From: Paenibacillus sp. N3.4
GTDB taxonomy: Bacteria > Bacillota > Bacilli > Paenibacillales > NBRC-103111
DNA length: 64,000 nt
Direction of reading: 5' to 3'
Assembly (NCBI RefSeq): GCF_008017805.1
Contig: NZ_VRTT01000023.1
Coordinates: forward strand, 1 to 64,000
Numbering within the stretch: position 1 is the stretch's first letter; each line of letters starts with the position of its first letter. Both the position numbers and the translations under genes were made by a program. This document shows positions 1 through 8,150 of the stretch, in pieces. The notes below the pieces were generated by a model that worked only from the letters and a program-made list of their open reading frames with translations, did not search any database and was not told where the DNA came from.

Positions 1-2
1 AT

Positions 3-551
3 GAAGGTACCAACGTGAAGGAGGAAGCAGTGATGGAGCAAGGAGTCGTCGTTCGAGGCATCGCTTTCGATAAAAATGTAGCAAGAATTAGTATTCTGGG
101 TGTCCCTGAGAAACCAGGTCAATTGGCGAAGGTATTCGTCGCGCTGGCAGGAGAGCAAATTGATGTAGACATTATCGTGCAAAGCGGTGTCATCAACGGA
201 TCCGCGGACTTCTCTTTCACAACCACCCTTGCAGACCGTGAAAAAGCTCTAAGTGTCATTGAACAAATTCGTGGCGATGTTGGATTTAGAGAAGTCACTT
301 CGGAAGTGAATCTTGTTAAAGTATCGATCGTTGGTGCTGGCATGGTTAGTACACCAGGCGTTGCCGCTACGATGTTTAAAGTTATTTCCGATCTGGGCAT
401 TTCGATTTCTTTGGTTAGCACGTCCGAAATTAAAATGTCCTGTGTCATCGACAACTCGAAGCTTAACGAAGTGATTCAAGCGTTGCACACCGCTTATGGC
501 TTGGACACAACGGAGCAAGCTTTCGTTGGCGGACCGGAAGATCGCAGATAG
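3..551 (+). CDS. lysC: aspartate kinase, C-terminal part (cut by window start)
   Basis: Aspartokinase phosphorylates aspartate in the first step of the lysine, threonine, methionine and diaminopimelate pathway. Only the 3' end is present; the frame is open to the left edge, so the gene starts outside the window. What is visible is the tandem ACT regulatory region, with ARISILGVPEKPGQLAKVF and LVKVSIVGAGMVSTPGVA as the two ACT repeats that bind the allosteric amino acid. The kinase domain is not visible, so which isoenzyme (lysine- or DAP-sensitive) cannot be told. It ends only ten bases from the convergent gene that follows. Confidence 0.9.
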   Translation, partial: EGTNVKEEAVMEQGVVVRGIAFDKNVARISILGVPEKPGQLAKVFVALAGEQIDVDIIVQSGVINGSADFSFTTTLADREKALSVIEQIRGDVGFREVTSEVNLVKVSIVGAGMVSTPGVAATMFKVISDLGISISLVSTSEIKMSCVIDNSKLNEVIQALHTAYGLDTTEQAFVGGPEDRR

Positions 552-561
552 TAGGCCATTT

Positions 562-1032
562 TTAGTGGATTTTCTCTGCTATAAAATAAAAAATTTTGAA
601 TAAAAATGCCGTTATTCCGGCTGCCATTAAAGGGCCAACCGGAATGCCGCGCATAAATATAATGCCAAATATAGAACCAATCACGAGGCCCACAATTAAT
701 TGTGGGTCTATTTTTAGCAGTTCCAAGCCTTTTCCATTCATATATGTGGCAACGGCTCCTCCGATGAGCGCAAGAATCCCCGGCCAAGTTGTGAAAACAG
801 AGAGAATGTCTTTCATGGTGATTCGTTCACTGGCAAACGGGACAAGAACCCCCATCGTCAAAAATAGCAATCCAAGCTCTAATCCTTTACGTTCCATGGT
901 AGGAAAAAAACGATCCAAGCCGATTAGCTTGAGAGCAAGCAGAATACAGGCTGCCATTGTAATAATGGGAGACCGACCGATAAGACCAATGATAATGAGA
1001 ATTACTAAGAGTAAATCGCCGTTCATGCTCAT
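562..1032 (-). CDS. UPF0756 (DUF441) membrane protein
   Basis: This 156-residue protein is very hydrophobic, with about four or five membrane segments (for example near residues 7–37 and 105–150) and glycine-rich turns. It matches the DUF441/UPF0756 family of small integral membrane proteins common in Bacillales. No function is established for the family and no catalytic residues can be pointed out. It is convergent with lysC. Downstream of comB on the same strand, it could be read from the same transcript, with a gap of about 50 bases. Confidence 0.75.
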   Translation of the reverse strand: MSMNGDLLLVILIIIGLIGRSPIITMAACILLALKLIGLDRFFPTMERKGLELGLLFLTMGVLVPFASERITMKDILSVFTTWPGILALIGGAVATYMNGKGLELLKIDPQLIVGLVIGSIFGIIFMRGIPVGPLMAAGITAFLFKIFYFIAEKIH

Positions 1033-1083
1033 AGCCCCTCCGCCTACATAACTTCCATCCTAGTGTATGAGGAAGGCTTGTAT

Positions 1084-1827
1084 TTAGAACGAAGGAAGTG
1101 CGGAAGGATGATGAGGCAGCAAGATCATCTGATCGCCTTCTAGGATTGGGACTTCCTCTGTACTGTTTGCCCTTGCACAATAGATAACATCCGTGTGAAA
1201 ACCCGACTTGCTCAGTTTTTTTCCATTGGTGCATGACAGTAAGGTTTCAAGGATATGATCTTTGGATTGCAAATAAAATCCGTGCAAGACTAAACCTAAA
1301 TCATTCATGGTTATCTCGTTTTCACTCAGCATCGTACGAAATTCAGCTAAAATGAGTCCGGCGCATAAACCATCTTCCAGAGAGAAGACGTCCTGCGTAC
1401 CCGCACAAACAATGACGACGTCCTTTTTAAAATCAATAGCAACCCTTGCACAGGATTTGCTGTTTGTTAAGGCTCCTGCTAGAACGTGATCCGCTTTGGT
1501 TGCTTTCTGAATGCTCCTGGTTCCGTTCGTTGTTGTTAAAAAAATTCGTCTTCCTTGAACTGCCTCAGCTGTGTATTCCAAAGGAGAATTGCCGAAATGA
1601 AAGCCCGGAATCTTCTTACAATACCGTTCCCCCCCAAGCAGGTCCCCATCGCGAAATAACTCTTTGGCTCTTAGTACTGTTTCTACGGGAAAAATAGCTT
1701 TGCATCCATTCATCAGTGCCGTAATAATTGTGCTTGTGGCGCGCAGAACATCAATGACAATGACGGTTTTATGGATAAAATCATCACTTCTGGCTTCGCC
1801 AATGTTAGCAACTACGTCGATATGCAT
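1084..1827 (-). CDS. comB: 2-phosphosulfolactate phosphatase
   Basis: ComB (YitC in Bacillus) removes phosphate from 2-phosphosulfolactate to give 3-sulfolactate. The family signatures VIVIDVLRATSTI near the N terminus, LLGGER and the TTTNGTRS segment near residue 100 are visible. The length of 247 is normal. It lies three bases after comA, so the two form an operon. In methanogens the pair makes coenzyme M precursor; in Bacillus sulfolactate accumulates in the endospore, which fits the neighbouring sporulation genes. The substrate role is inferred from the family. Confidence 0.88.
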   Translation of the reverse strand: MHIDVVANIGEARSDDFIHKTVIVIDVLRATSTIITALMNGCKAIFPVETVLRAKELFRDGDLLGGERYCKKIPGFHFGNSPLEYTAEAVQGRRIFLTTTNGTRSIQKATKADHVLAGALTNSKSCARVAIDFKKDVVIVCAGTQDVFSLEDGLCAGLILAEFRTMLSENEITMNDLGLVLHGFYLQSKDHILETLLSCTNGKKLSKSGFHTDVIYCARANSTEEVPILEGDQMILLPHHPSALPSF

Positions 1828-1830
1828 TCT

Positions 1831-2634
1831 TTATTCCTTTCTGGTACCGAAGATCAGCGTATCGGAACGCAATCCTCTCCGCAAAGCTTCTAATGAAATC
1901 ATTTCATCCGGTGATATATTACCGAGATGAATGTCCGGACCTAGCTGCTTGATCAGATGCACCTGTTGGTTTTTGAGCGGTGCTTCCCATAGCAGTTGGT
2001 GACCGGGCACCGCGGACAATACACGCTGTAATTCCTCGTCTTTGCATTTCCCGTTATGATCAAAGATACCGACGCCCATACCCGATTCTCGGGCCTCGAT
2101 TGTAACCATTTTCGCCCCTAACTGGGTATCAATCATAACTGTCTCTATCAGTTCATCCAGCTCAATTGAGGATCCCCAACCTTTTTTACCGTATTCGGTA
2201 ATCACCTCAAAGCCTTCCTCTAACCCTCGCTGAATCAGCTCATTTCGAACTTTACGCTCCATCTCAATGGTTCCGTCTGATATTTCAATACCATTAAACC
2301 CAAGAGCGAGGATCGTATCATAAAAAGAGGATACGGCATTTTGTGTGACGGCCACTTCAAGGAAAGTGCCCCCTGGATAAATGCAAATCCCATTCGCTTT
2401 GGCCAGATTAATTTTGGTTTTGAGCACCTGCATCGGGTACAAAGGCGAAGTGCCGAAACCAATTTTGATCATATCGACATGCTCACCGGATGTGCCGAGC
2501 ACATCTTGGAATGCATGCAACCCTAACCCTTTATCCATCATCATCGTTTTGCCAAGTGTCCGTGGTTTGGTCTGCCTTCGCCCCGTGGGATCGGCCAAAA
2601 CCGGGTTCCATTTCAGTTGAGAGGTCATTTCCAT
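1831..2634 (-). CDS. comA: phosphosulfolactate synthase
   Basis: ComA (YitD) adds sulfite to phosphoenolpyruvate to make phosphosulfolactate. The 267-residue protein carries the TIM-barrel pattern of the family: GKTMMMDKGL, VDMIKIGFGTS, FNGIEISDGTI and the IEARESGMGVGI segment. The start at 2634 is preceded on the minus strand by a GAGGAG ribosome site. It is the first gene of the comA–comB pair. In Bacillus the yit genes are expressed in the mother cell late in sporulation; that timing is inferred here. Confidence 0.88.
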   Translation of the reverse strand: MEMTSQLKWNPVLADPTGRRQTKPRTLGKTMMMDKGLGLHAFQDVLGTSGEHVDMIKIGFGTSPLYPMQVLKTKINLAKANGICIYPGGTFLEVAVTQNAVSSFYDTILALGFNGIEISDGTIEMERKVRNELIQRGLEEGFEVITEYGKKGWGSSIELDELIETVMIDTQLGAKMVTIEARESGMGVGIFDHNGKCKDEELQRVLSAVPGHQLLWEAPLKNQQVHLIKQLGPDIHLGNISPDEMISLEALRRGLRSDTLIFGTRKE

Positions 2635-2968
2635 CGGTATTTCTCCTCACTGTCCTTTAAAGGATCAATTCTGAGTTCAGCATATGCACCTGCCTAAATG
2701 GAGGTGCCCAGTATGCCTAAAATCAGACGAGCTTGCATAAAGTAGGGTAAAAAGCTTTGACCCTACCTACAAGATTTTCGAGCAAACTACCGCTCTGCAA
2801 TGTTATAAAAACCTTCAGACTCCATTGTAAATCTGTTCCTTTTATTAGATGGGCCTTCGGTTGGAAGGAACAGCTTTACAAAAGTCGCTTCTGGCCTTTT
2901 ATAAAATCGCTCCGCTCATGCTCGAATATCCAAGGGAGTTCAAACCTTTTTAAGGAGGGTAGAAAAAA
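2635..2968. other. intergenic region between comA and yqhV with hairpins
   Basis: No convincing gene is visible between the divergent comA and yqhV. Three inverted repeats are present: GCACCT/AGGTGC near 2683–2710, GTAGGGT/ACCCTAC near 2743–2768 and a longer CTGTTCCTT/GGAAGGAACAG near 2832–2874. None has a clear T-run, so they are not ordinary terminators. Promoters for both genes must lie here, but I could not assign them. Confidence 0.4.
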
Positions 2969-3235
2969 ATGATGAATAAAATCGTGCTAAGCATGGCGTC
3001 GCTAAGATTGATGTCAGGGAGTATTGAAATCATTGCGGCAATTGTCATGCTGCGGTTAGCGACAATAGAAAAAGCGTTACTCGTAAACTCAGGACTGGCT
3101 CTAGTAGGTCCCCTAGTACTTCTCGCAACAACGACGATTGGTTTAGTAGGCATTGCTGAGAAACTATCATATGGCAAAATGCTCTGGGTGATTGCGGGGG
3201 TTAGTTGTCTCTTTATTGGTATTTTAAAAAAGTAA
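2969..3235 (+). CDS. yqhV: YqhV family (DUF2619) small membrane protein
   Basis: An 88-residue protein with three hydrophobic segments that matches YqhV/DUF2619. In Bacillus subtilis yqhV sits directly upstream of spoIIIAA, exactly as here, and this synteny supports the call. A strong AGGAGG ribosome site precedes a double ATG (2969 and 2972), so either may be used. Its function is unknown. Confidence 0.8.
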   Translation: MMNKIVLSMASLRLMSGSIEIIAAIVMLRLATIEKALLVNSGLALVGPLVLLATTTIGLVGIAEKLSYGKMLWVIAGVSCLFIGILKK

Positions 3236-3239
3236 TCGG

Positions 3240-3268
3240 TCATATTTCTTTCTATCAAGCATACAAAT
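3240..3268 (+). promoter_or_regulatory. sigma-E-type promoter of the spoIIIA operon
   Basis: A TCATATT element (3240–3246) and CATACAAAT (3260–3268), separated by 13 bases, match the mother-cell sigma-E consensus closely. They sit about 40 bases before the spoIIIAA start. In B. subtilis the spoIIIA operon is transcribed by sigma-E, so both motif and location agree. Confidence 0.75.
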
Positions 3269-3307
3269 GAGTATAGAAGACTGGACAACTTGGAGGCATG
3301 TCTCCCT

Positions 3308-4297
3308 ATGCTTGAAGAAATTATTAACCTGCTTCCCCACTCTTTCAGATTTCTTATCGCAGCGCTGCCGCACGACGTACAAGCTAGTATCGAGGAAATC
3401 AGGGTGCGAGAGTCACGTCCACTGGAAATTAGCTACGCCGATCAGTATGCCTTTATTGATGAACGTGGACAATTGGTGAGACTTGAAGCACAAGCTTATA
3501 AGCCTACAAGGCAGGATTGTCTGACACTCTTGGAGATGCTCACGAATCATTCCTTGTACACATTCGAGGAGGAACTGCGAAGGGGCTATATTACAGTAGC
3601 AGGTGGCCATCGCGTGGGACTAGCCGGACGTACGGTGCTCGATCAAGGGCAGGTCAAACAAATTCGTGATGTGAGTTCTTTTAACATTCGAATCGCCCGA
3701 GACATACAGGGAGTTGGCAAGGAATTGTTGCCGTCCTTAGTGGATCCGCTGCTAAAAAGCATCCATCACACACTGATCATTTCACCTCCGCAGCAGGGTA
3801 AAACAACCTTGATTCGCGATTTAACCCGACTGATCAGTCGGGGGGATTGGGGGAACGGCTTTTCTCATTTTGCTGCTAAAAAGGTAGGTGTTGTAGATGA
3901 ACGCTCAGAAATTGCAGCCTGCATGAAAGGGACACCCCGATTCGATTTGGGTCCGCGTACAGACGTTTTGGACGGTTGCCCGAAGGCAGAAGGCATGATG
4001 ATGATGATTCGTTCGCTTTCGCCTGATGTGTTGGTGGTTGACGAAATTGGACGTCCTGAAGACGTTTATGCCATTCATGAAGCGGTTCATACAGGTATAC
4101 GGGTCGTTGCAACCGCACATGGCATGGATTTCGGGGATGTGCGTATGCGGCCTGTCTTGAAACAGCTTTTGGATGAGGGTGTGTTTGCAAGGTACGTCAT
4201 CCTGCACCGAAGAAAAGGCGCTAAGGCTTCATTTCGAATTTTGGATCATCAGGGTAATCCTATAGAGAAAGAGAACTATCGCGTTAACAAAGGATGA
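3308..4297 (+). CDS. spoIIIAA: stage III sporulation protein AA, secretion-type ATPase
   Basis: SpoIIIAA is the cytoplasmic ATPase of the SpoIIIA–SpoIIQ channel that links mother cell and forespore. A Walker A motif, PPQQGKTT, lies near residue 160 and a Walker B, VLVVDEIG, near residue 240; the protein resembles PilB/VirB11-type ATPases. The ATG at 3308 follows GGAGG at a workable distance; an upstream in-frame TTG at 3290 is less likely because it overlaps that site. Eight genes spoIIIAA–AH follow in normal order. Confidence 0.94.
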   Translation: MLEEIINLLPHSFRFLIAALPHDVQASIEEIRVRESRPLEISYADQYAFIDERGQLVRLEAQAYKPTRQDCLTLLEMLTNHSLYTFEEELRRGYITVAGGHRVGLAGRTVLDQGQVKQIRDVSSFNIRIARDIQGVGKELLPSLVDPLLKSIHHTLIISPPQQGKTTLIRDLTRLISRGDWGNGFSHFAAKKVGVVDERSEIAACMKGTPRFDLGPRTDVLDGCPKAEGMMMMIRSLSPDVLVVDEIGRPEDVYAIHEAVHTGIRVVATAHGMDFGDVRMRPVLKQLLDEGVFARYVILHRRKGAKASFRILDHQGNPIEKENYRVNKG

Positions 4298-4303
4298 TGA
4301 AGA

Positions 4304-4822
4304 ATGTTGAAATTTGTCGGAGGGATTCTCATTATCGGTGCAGCAACTTTAATTGGTTTCTTGCAAGCTGCCCACTACGCTAGGCGACCGAAGCAGATTC
4401 GAGTGCTCATCAGTGCTTTACAACGTATGGAGACGGAAATCACCTACGCGCTCACTCCGCTTCCGGAAGCATTTGCCTCACTCAGCAAACAGATTACCGA
4501 GCCCCTCTCTTCCTTATTTCGCTTAACGTCAGAGCGTTTACTGTCTAGTGACGGATCATCTACTCGCGAGATATGGCGCTTGATCGTAAAAGATATTTGG
4601 AAACGGACTTCGATGAGACAAGCAGAGCAAGAAGTTCTGCTGCAGCTTGGATCGGTGCTTGGATTAACGGATCGTAGCGATCAGATTAAGCATTTGCGAC
4701 TTGCGGTCAGCCAGCTTCAAACCGAAGAAACGGAATCTAGAGAAGAACAAAGACGTTTCGAGAAAATGTGGAAAAGCCTGGGGTTGTTAATCGGAGCGCT
4801 GATCGTTATTTTGATGTATTAA
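4304..4822 (+). CDS. spoIIIAB: stage III sporulation protein AB
   Basis: A 172-residue protein with an N-terminal membrane segment (VGGILIIGAATLIGFL), a helical middle rich in charged residues, and a C-terminal hydrophobic anchor (LLIGALIVILMY). The fold resembles the GspF-type inner-membrane proteins of secretion systems. It begins six bases after spoIIIAA. It is part of the mother-cell side of the SpoIIIA channel. Confidence 0.93.
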   Translation: MLKFVGGILIIGAATLIGFLQAAHYARRPKQIRVLISALQRMETEITYALTPLPEAFASLSKQITEPLSSLFRLTSERLLSSDGSSTREIWRLIVKDIWKRTSMRQAEQEVLLQLGSVLGLTDRSDQIKHLRLAVSQLQTEETESREEQRRFEKMWKSLGLLIGALIVILMY

Positions 4823-4883
4823 TGGTTGAACGGATGACTTGTCGCAAAGCGAAGTGTCTTGTCAACAGAGTGAGGTGCCTGGA

Positions 4884-5087
4884 ATGAACGTAGATGTGAA
4901 CGCCATTTTCCAGATCGCCGGCATCGGTATCATCATAGCGATGATCCATTCGGTGCTCAAGCAGATGGGTAAAGAAGATATGGCACATTGGGTCACAGTT
5001 ATCGGCTTCGTAGTCGTGCTCTTCATGGTTGTCAGCATGCTGGATCATTTATTTAAAGAAATCAAAACGATCTTTCTATTCCAATGA
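4884..5087 (+). CDS. spoIIIAC: stage III sporulation protein AC
   Basis: A 67-residue protein with two membrane segments, the normal size for SpoIIIAC. The ATG at 4884 (MNVDVNAIFQIAGIGIIIA) is chosen over an upstream in-frame start at 4839 because the family begins here and the upstream part looks non-coding. It is thought to form part of the membrane base of the SpoIIIA complex. Confidence 0.93.
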   Translation: MNVDVNAIFQIAGIGIIIAMIHSVLKQMGKEDMAHWVTVIGFVVVLFMVVSMLDHLFKEIKTIFLFQ

Positions 5088-5097
5088 GGTGGGCCTT

Positions 5098-5487
5098 ATG
5101 GAAATCATCCAGATTGTAGGCCTGGGGCTTATCGTAACGATATTATCGCTCATCATTAAAGAGCAGAAGCCGATGTTTGCTTTCTTATTGGCCGCGTTCG
5201 CGGGTATTATGATTTTCTTATTCTTGATTGGCAAAATTTCCTCAGTCATTCAAGTTTTGGAGGACTTAGCCCAGAAATCCAGCATTAACATGGTGTTTTT
5301 GAAAACAATTCTGAAGATTATTGGCGTTGCCTACATAGCCGAATTCGGAGCGCAAATCGTAAGAGACGCCGGACAAGAATCCATTGCCTCCAAGATCGAG
5401 CTCTCTGGTAAAGTACTCATCATGGTTATGGCTATCCCCATCATTACAGTCATTGTGGAAACCGTCGTCAAGCTGCTGCCTGCTTAG
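5098..5487 (+). CDS. spoIIIAD: stage III sporulation protein AD
   Basis: A 129-residue membrane protein beginning MEIIQIVGLGLIVTILS, with about four hydrophobic segments; length and position match SpoIIIAD. The ATG at 5098 follows a GAGGTGGG ribosome site just after the spoIIIAC stop. A longer in-frame start inside spoIIIAC is rejected. Confidence 0.93.
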   Translation: MEIIQIVGLGLIVTILSLIIKEQKPMFAFLLAAFAGIMIFLFLIGKISSVIQVLEDLAQKSSINMVFLKTILKIIGVAYIAEFGAQIVRDAGQESIASKIELSGKVLIMVMAIPIITVIVETVVKLLPA

Positions 5488-5510
5488 CTGATTCCTTAGG
5501 AGTGACAATC

Positions 5511-6710
5511 ATGATCCCACTTTATTCGCGCCAGATGATGAACAACCGTTGGATAATCATTTTCATGATGACGATGGGCCTGTGGCTCGGCTTAACAGGA
5601 ACCATGGCGGCAGAATCCCCTGCAGATGTCGTTATCAAGGAACAGGCCAGTCATTTGAATACCGAACCTGTCGAGCAATATTGGGATAAGCTCATGAAAG
5701 ATTATGGTGGTTATTTTCCTGAAAGCAAAACGCCAACCTTCATGGAACTGCTTCTCGGAACGAAAGGCATTAGCATGAAAAGCCTGTTCAAGGGATTGCT
5801 GAGCTATGTATTCCACGAAATTATTATTAACGGGAAACTGCTGGCTTCAATCGTTATTTTGACTATTTTCAGCACGATTCTGGAAACATTACAAAGTTCC
5901 TTTGAACGAAATACGGTGAGCAAGCTCGGTTATTCCATTACTTATATGGTGCTGATTATCATTGCGATTAACAGCTTCAGTGTTGCAATCAATTACGCCA
6001 AAACAGCTATCACGTCGATGATCCAGTTCATGATTGCTATCGTGCCTTTACTTTTAACTCTGCTTGCTTCTACAGGGAATATCACTTCAGTAGCCATTCT
6101 GCATCCACTGATTGTGTTCATGATAAATACAGTGGGCACTGCGATATATGTCTTTGTTTTCCCGCTTTTGTTCTTCTCTGCCGTGCTGCACATTGTTAGC
6201 TCTCTCAGTGAAAAATACAAGGTGACTCAGCTCGCAAATCTGTTGCGAACGATAAGTCTTGGCGCGTTGGGTATATTCGTCACCGTTTTTTTGGGTGTCA
6301 TTTCGATTCAAGGAACGGCCGGCGCAGTGAGGGATGGCGTCGCGATCCGCACGGCAAAGTATATTACCGGCAACTTCGTTCCCGTCGTGGGGCGTTTATT
6401 CTCGGATGCAACCGAGACGGTCATTGGCGCTTCCTTGCTTGTGAAAAATGCGATAGGTCTTGTCGGTGTTGTGATTCTCGTATTACTGTGTGCTTTTCCG
6501 GCGATCAAAATTTTAACGTTAGCCTTTATTTACAACCTGTCCGCAGCCGTCATGCAGCCCTTGGGGGATAGCCCGATGATCGCCTGCCTTCAAACGATTG
6601 GCAAGAGCATGATTTATGTATTTGCGGCTTTAGCGGCTGTTAGTCTCATGTTCTTTCTGGCACTAACGATCATGATTACCATTAGCAATGTATCTGTGAT
6701 GATGCGATGA
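5511..6710 (+). CDS. spoIIIAE: stage III sporulation protein AE
   Basis: A 399-residue polytopic membrane protein with an N-terminal signal-like segment (WIIIFMMTMGLWLGLTGTM, cleaved or anchoring near TMAAES) and several membrane helices from about residue 100 on. Length and order match SpoIIIAE. The ATG at 5511 follows TAGGAG at eight bases. Confidence 0.93.
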   Translation: MIPLYSRQMMNNRWIIIFMMTMGLWLGLTGTMAAESPADVVIKEQASHLNTEPVEQYWDKLMKDYGGYFPESKTPTFMELLLGTKGISMKSLFKGLLSYVFHEIIINGKLLASIVILTIFSTILETLQSSFERNTVSKLGYSITYMVLIIIAINSFSVAINYAKTAITSMIQFMIAIVPLLLTLLASTGNITSVAILHPLIVFMINTVGTAIYVFVFPLLFFSAVLHIVSSLSEKYKVTQLANLLRTISLGALGIFVTVFLGVISIQGTAGAVRDGVAIRTAKYITGNFVPVVGRLFSDATETVIGASLLVKNAIGLVGVVILVLLCAFPAIKILTLAFIYNLSAAVMQPLGDSPMIACLQTIGKSMIYVFAALAAVSLMFFLALTIMITISNVSVMMR

Positions 6711-6723
6711 GAGGGGCATACCG

Positions 6724-7461
6724 ATGGATTGGTTAGCGGGATGGCTAAAAAGTGTCATTATGGTCATCATGCTGGCGACATTCGTTGATCTTCTGCTTCC
6801 CAACAGCACGATGCAGCGTTACGTTAAAACCGTTATGAGCTTATTTATATTACTCACGCTGCTTTCACCTGTTTTGCAGTTATTTCAGAAAGATTGGGAT
6901 CTGGATAAGTTAATTGGCATGGCTGAAAAGAAACAGGCAGATAAGACGATGCTTGCCGGGAGTAGCAACCTTAATCTTATGAAATCACTCGATGTCATTA
7001 CGAAAGATGCGCAAGTGCTTCAAGCTGCGGGGCAGAAGCAATCGCAGCAGATGCTTCAAACCCAGTTGGCTGAATTAATGAAAGAAGATTTGCAGAAACA
7101 AACAGATCTTGTCGTTCGAGACGTTCAAGTTCTGGCTGCACTCGACAATAACGGGAAGCCCGCCATTACCAAAGTTAGGGTGACTCTTGATGATATAGAA
7201 GTGAAAAAGCAAGCCGGACCTGCTTCCAGTTCCAAAAGCATTGCTGCCATGGAGCCGGTTAAGCCGATCGATCCGATTCGGATTGAAGGTTCTGAAAGTA
7301 TGCTAGGCAGAAGCAAAGAAACAACATCAGGAGCAAAATTAACGCCTCAGAATGAACAAGAGCGTGCGAGACTCATAAAGGGAATTGCCCGTGATTGGCA
7401 GGTAGAGCCCACTCAGATCGACATTGCATTTGAACAGCGGAATGAAAGGATTGCGAGGTGA
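6724..7461 (+). CDS. spoIIIAF: stage III sporulation protein AF
   Basis: A 245-residue protein with two N-terminal membrane helices (near residues 7–25 and 38–53) followed by a soluble domain. The C-terminal part (about 200–243) carries the ring-building motif region typical of SpoIIIAF. The middle (about 150–200) looks like a variable linker rich in proline, serine and lysine. The stop is five bases before the spoIIIAG start. Confidence 0.92.
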   Translation: MDWLAGWLKSVIMVIMLATFVDLLLPNSTMQRYVKTVMSLFILLTLLSPVLQLFQKDWDLDKLIGMAEKKQADKTMLAGSSNLNLMKSLDVITKDAQVLQAAGQKQSQQMLQTQLAELMKEDLQKQTDLVVRDVQVLAALDNNGKPAITKVRVTLDDIEVKKQAGPASSSKSIAAMEPVKPIDPIRIEGSESMLGRSKETTSGAKLTPQNEQERARLIKGIARDWQVEPTQIDIAFEQRNERIAR

Positions 7462-7465
7462 ATCG

Positions 7466-8104
7466 ATGGGAACATTGCTGCAATGGATGGAGCAAAAATT
7501 CGGCGGAGGTCCAGGTGGTCCGAAACGTAAAAATACGCTGCTCTGGGTTTTTATGATTGGTATGCTGGGAGCTGCGCTGATGATTATGAATTCTTTTATG
7601 ACTGTGAAGGATGTTGATCCCATCAATGCGGGCAGAGCTTCCCCGCCACCAAGCAAAGAAACTTTTCTTGGGACAACGCCCAAAGAAAAATCTTCCTTTC
7701 ATGACTACGAAGAGGCATATCAATCGCAGCTAAAGGACATTTTACAAAAAATTGTCGGTGTCGGTGATGTTGAAGTGCTCGTTACGATCGAATCTACGGA
7801 AGAGATGACCGTCGACAAAAATTATAATGACAATCAACAAATGACGACAGAACGCGACAATGGCGGAGCGACTCGAAATATATCCCAGGTAACGCGGAGC
7901 GGGGAAGTAGTCATCTATCAAGTCTCGGGCGACCAAAAGCCGCTTGTGCTCAAATATATCAAACCCAAAATTAGAGGTGTGGTTGTGGTAGCCAAAGGCG
8001 CGGAAAATTTGACTGTCAAAAAAATGATTACAGAGGCCGTTGAGCGCGGTCTTGAGGTTCCGGCTCATCGCATTTCGGTCTTACCGCGTAAAACAAGTCA
8101 ATAA
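7466..8104 (+). CDS. spoIIIAG: stage III sporulation protein AG
   Basis: SpoIIIAG builds the large ring of the SpoIIIA channel in the space between mother cell and forespore. The 212-residue product has one N-terminal membrane helix (LLWVFMIGMLGAALMIMNSF) and the ring-building motif domain (IVGVGDVEVLVTIEST to the C terminus). The ATG at 7466 follows GAGGTG; an upstream in-frame start at 7424 lies inside spoIIIAF and is rejected. Confidence 0.93.
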   Translation: MGTLLQWMEQKFGGGPGGPKRKNTLLWVFMIGMLGAALMIMNSFMTVKDVDPINAGRASPPPSKETFLGTTPKEKSSFHDYEEAYQSQLKDILQKIVGVGDVEVLVTIESTEEMTVDKNYNDNQQMTTERDNGGATRNISQVTRSGEVVIYQVSGDQKPLVLKYIKPKIRGVVVVAKGAENLTVKKMITEAVERGLEVPAHRISVLPRKTSQ

Positions 8105-8150
8105 TCAAAAAAATAAAAAATAATCATCTAAATTCTAGGAGGAATGTTCA

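Noticed and set aside
596-1051. Long plus-strand frame opposite the UPF0756 gene
   Set aside because: It mirrors the membrane gene in antisense, has no ribosome site and no family-like sequence.
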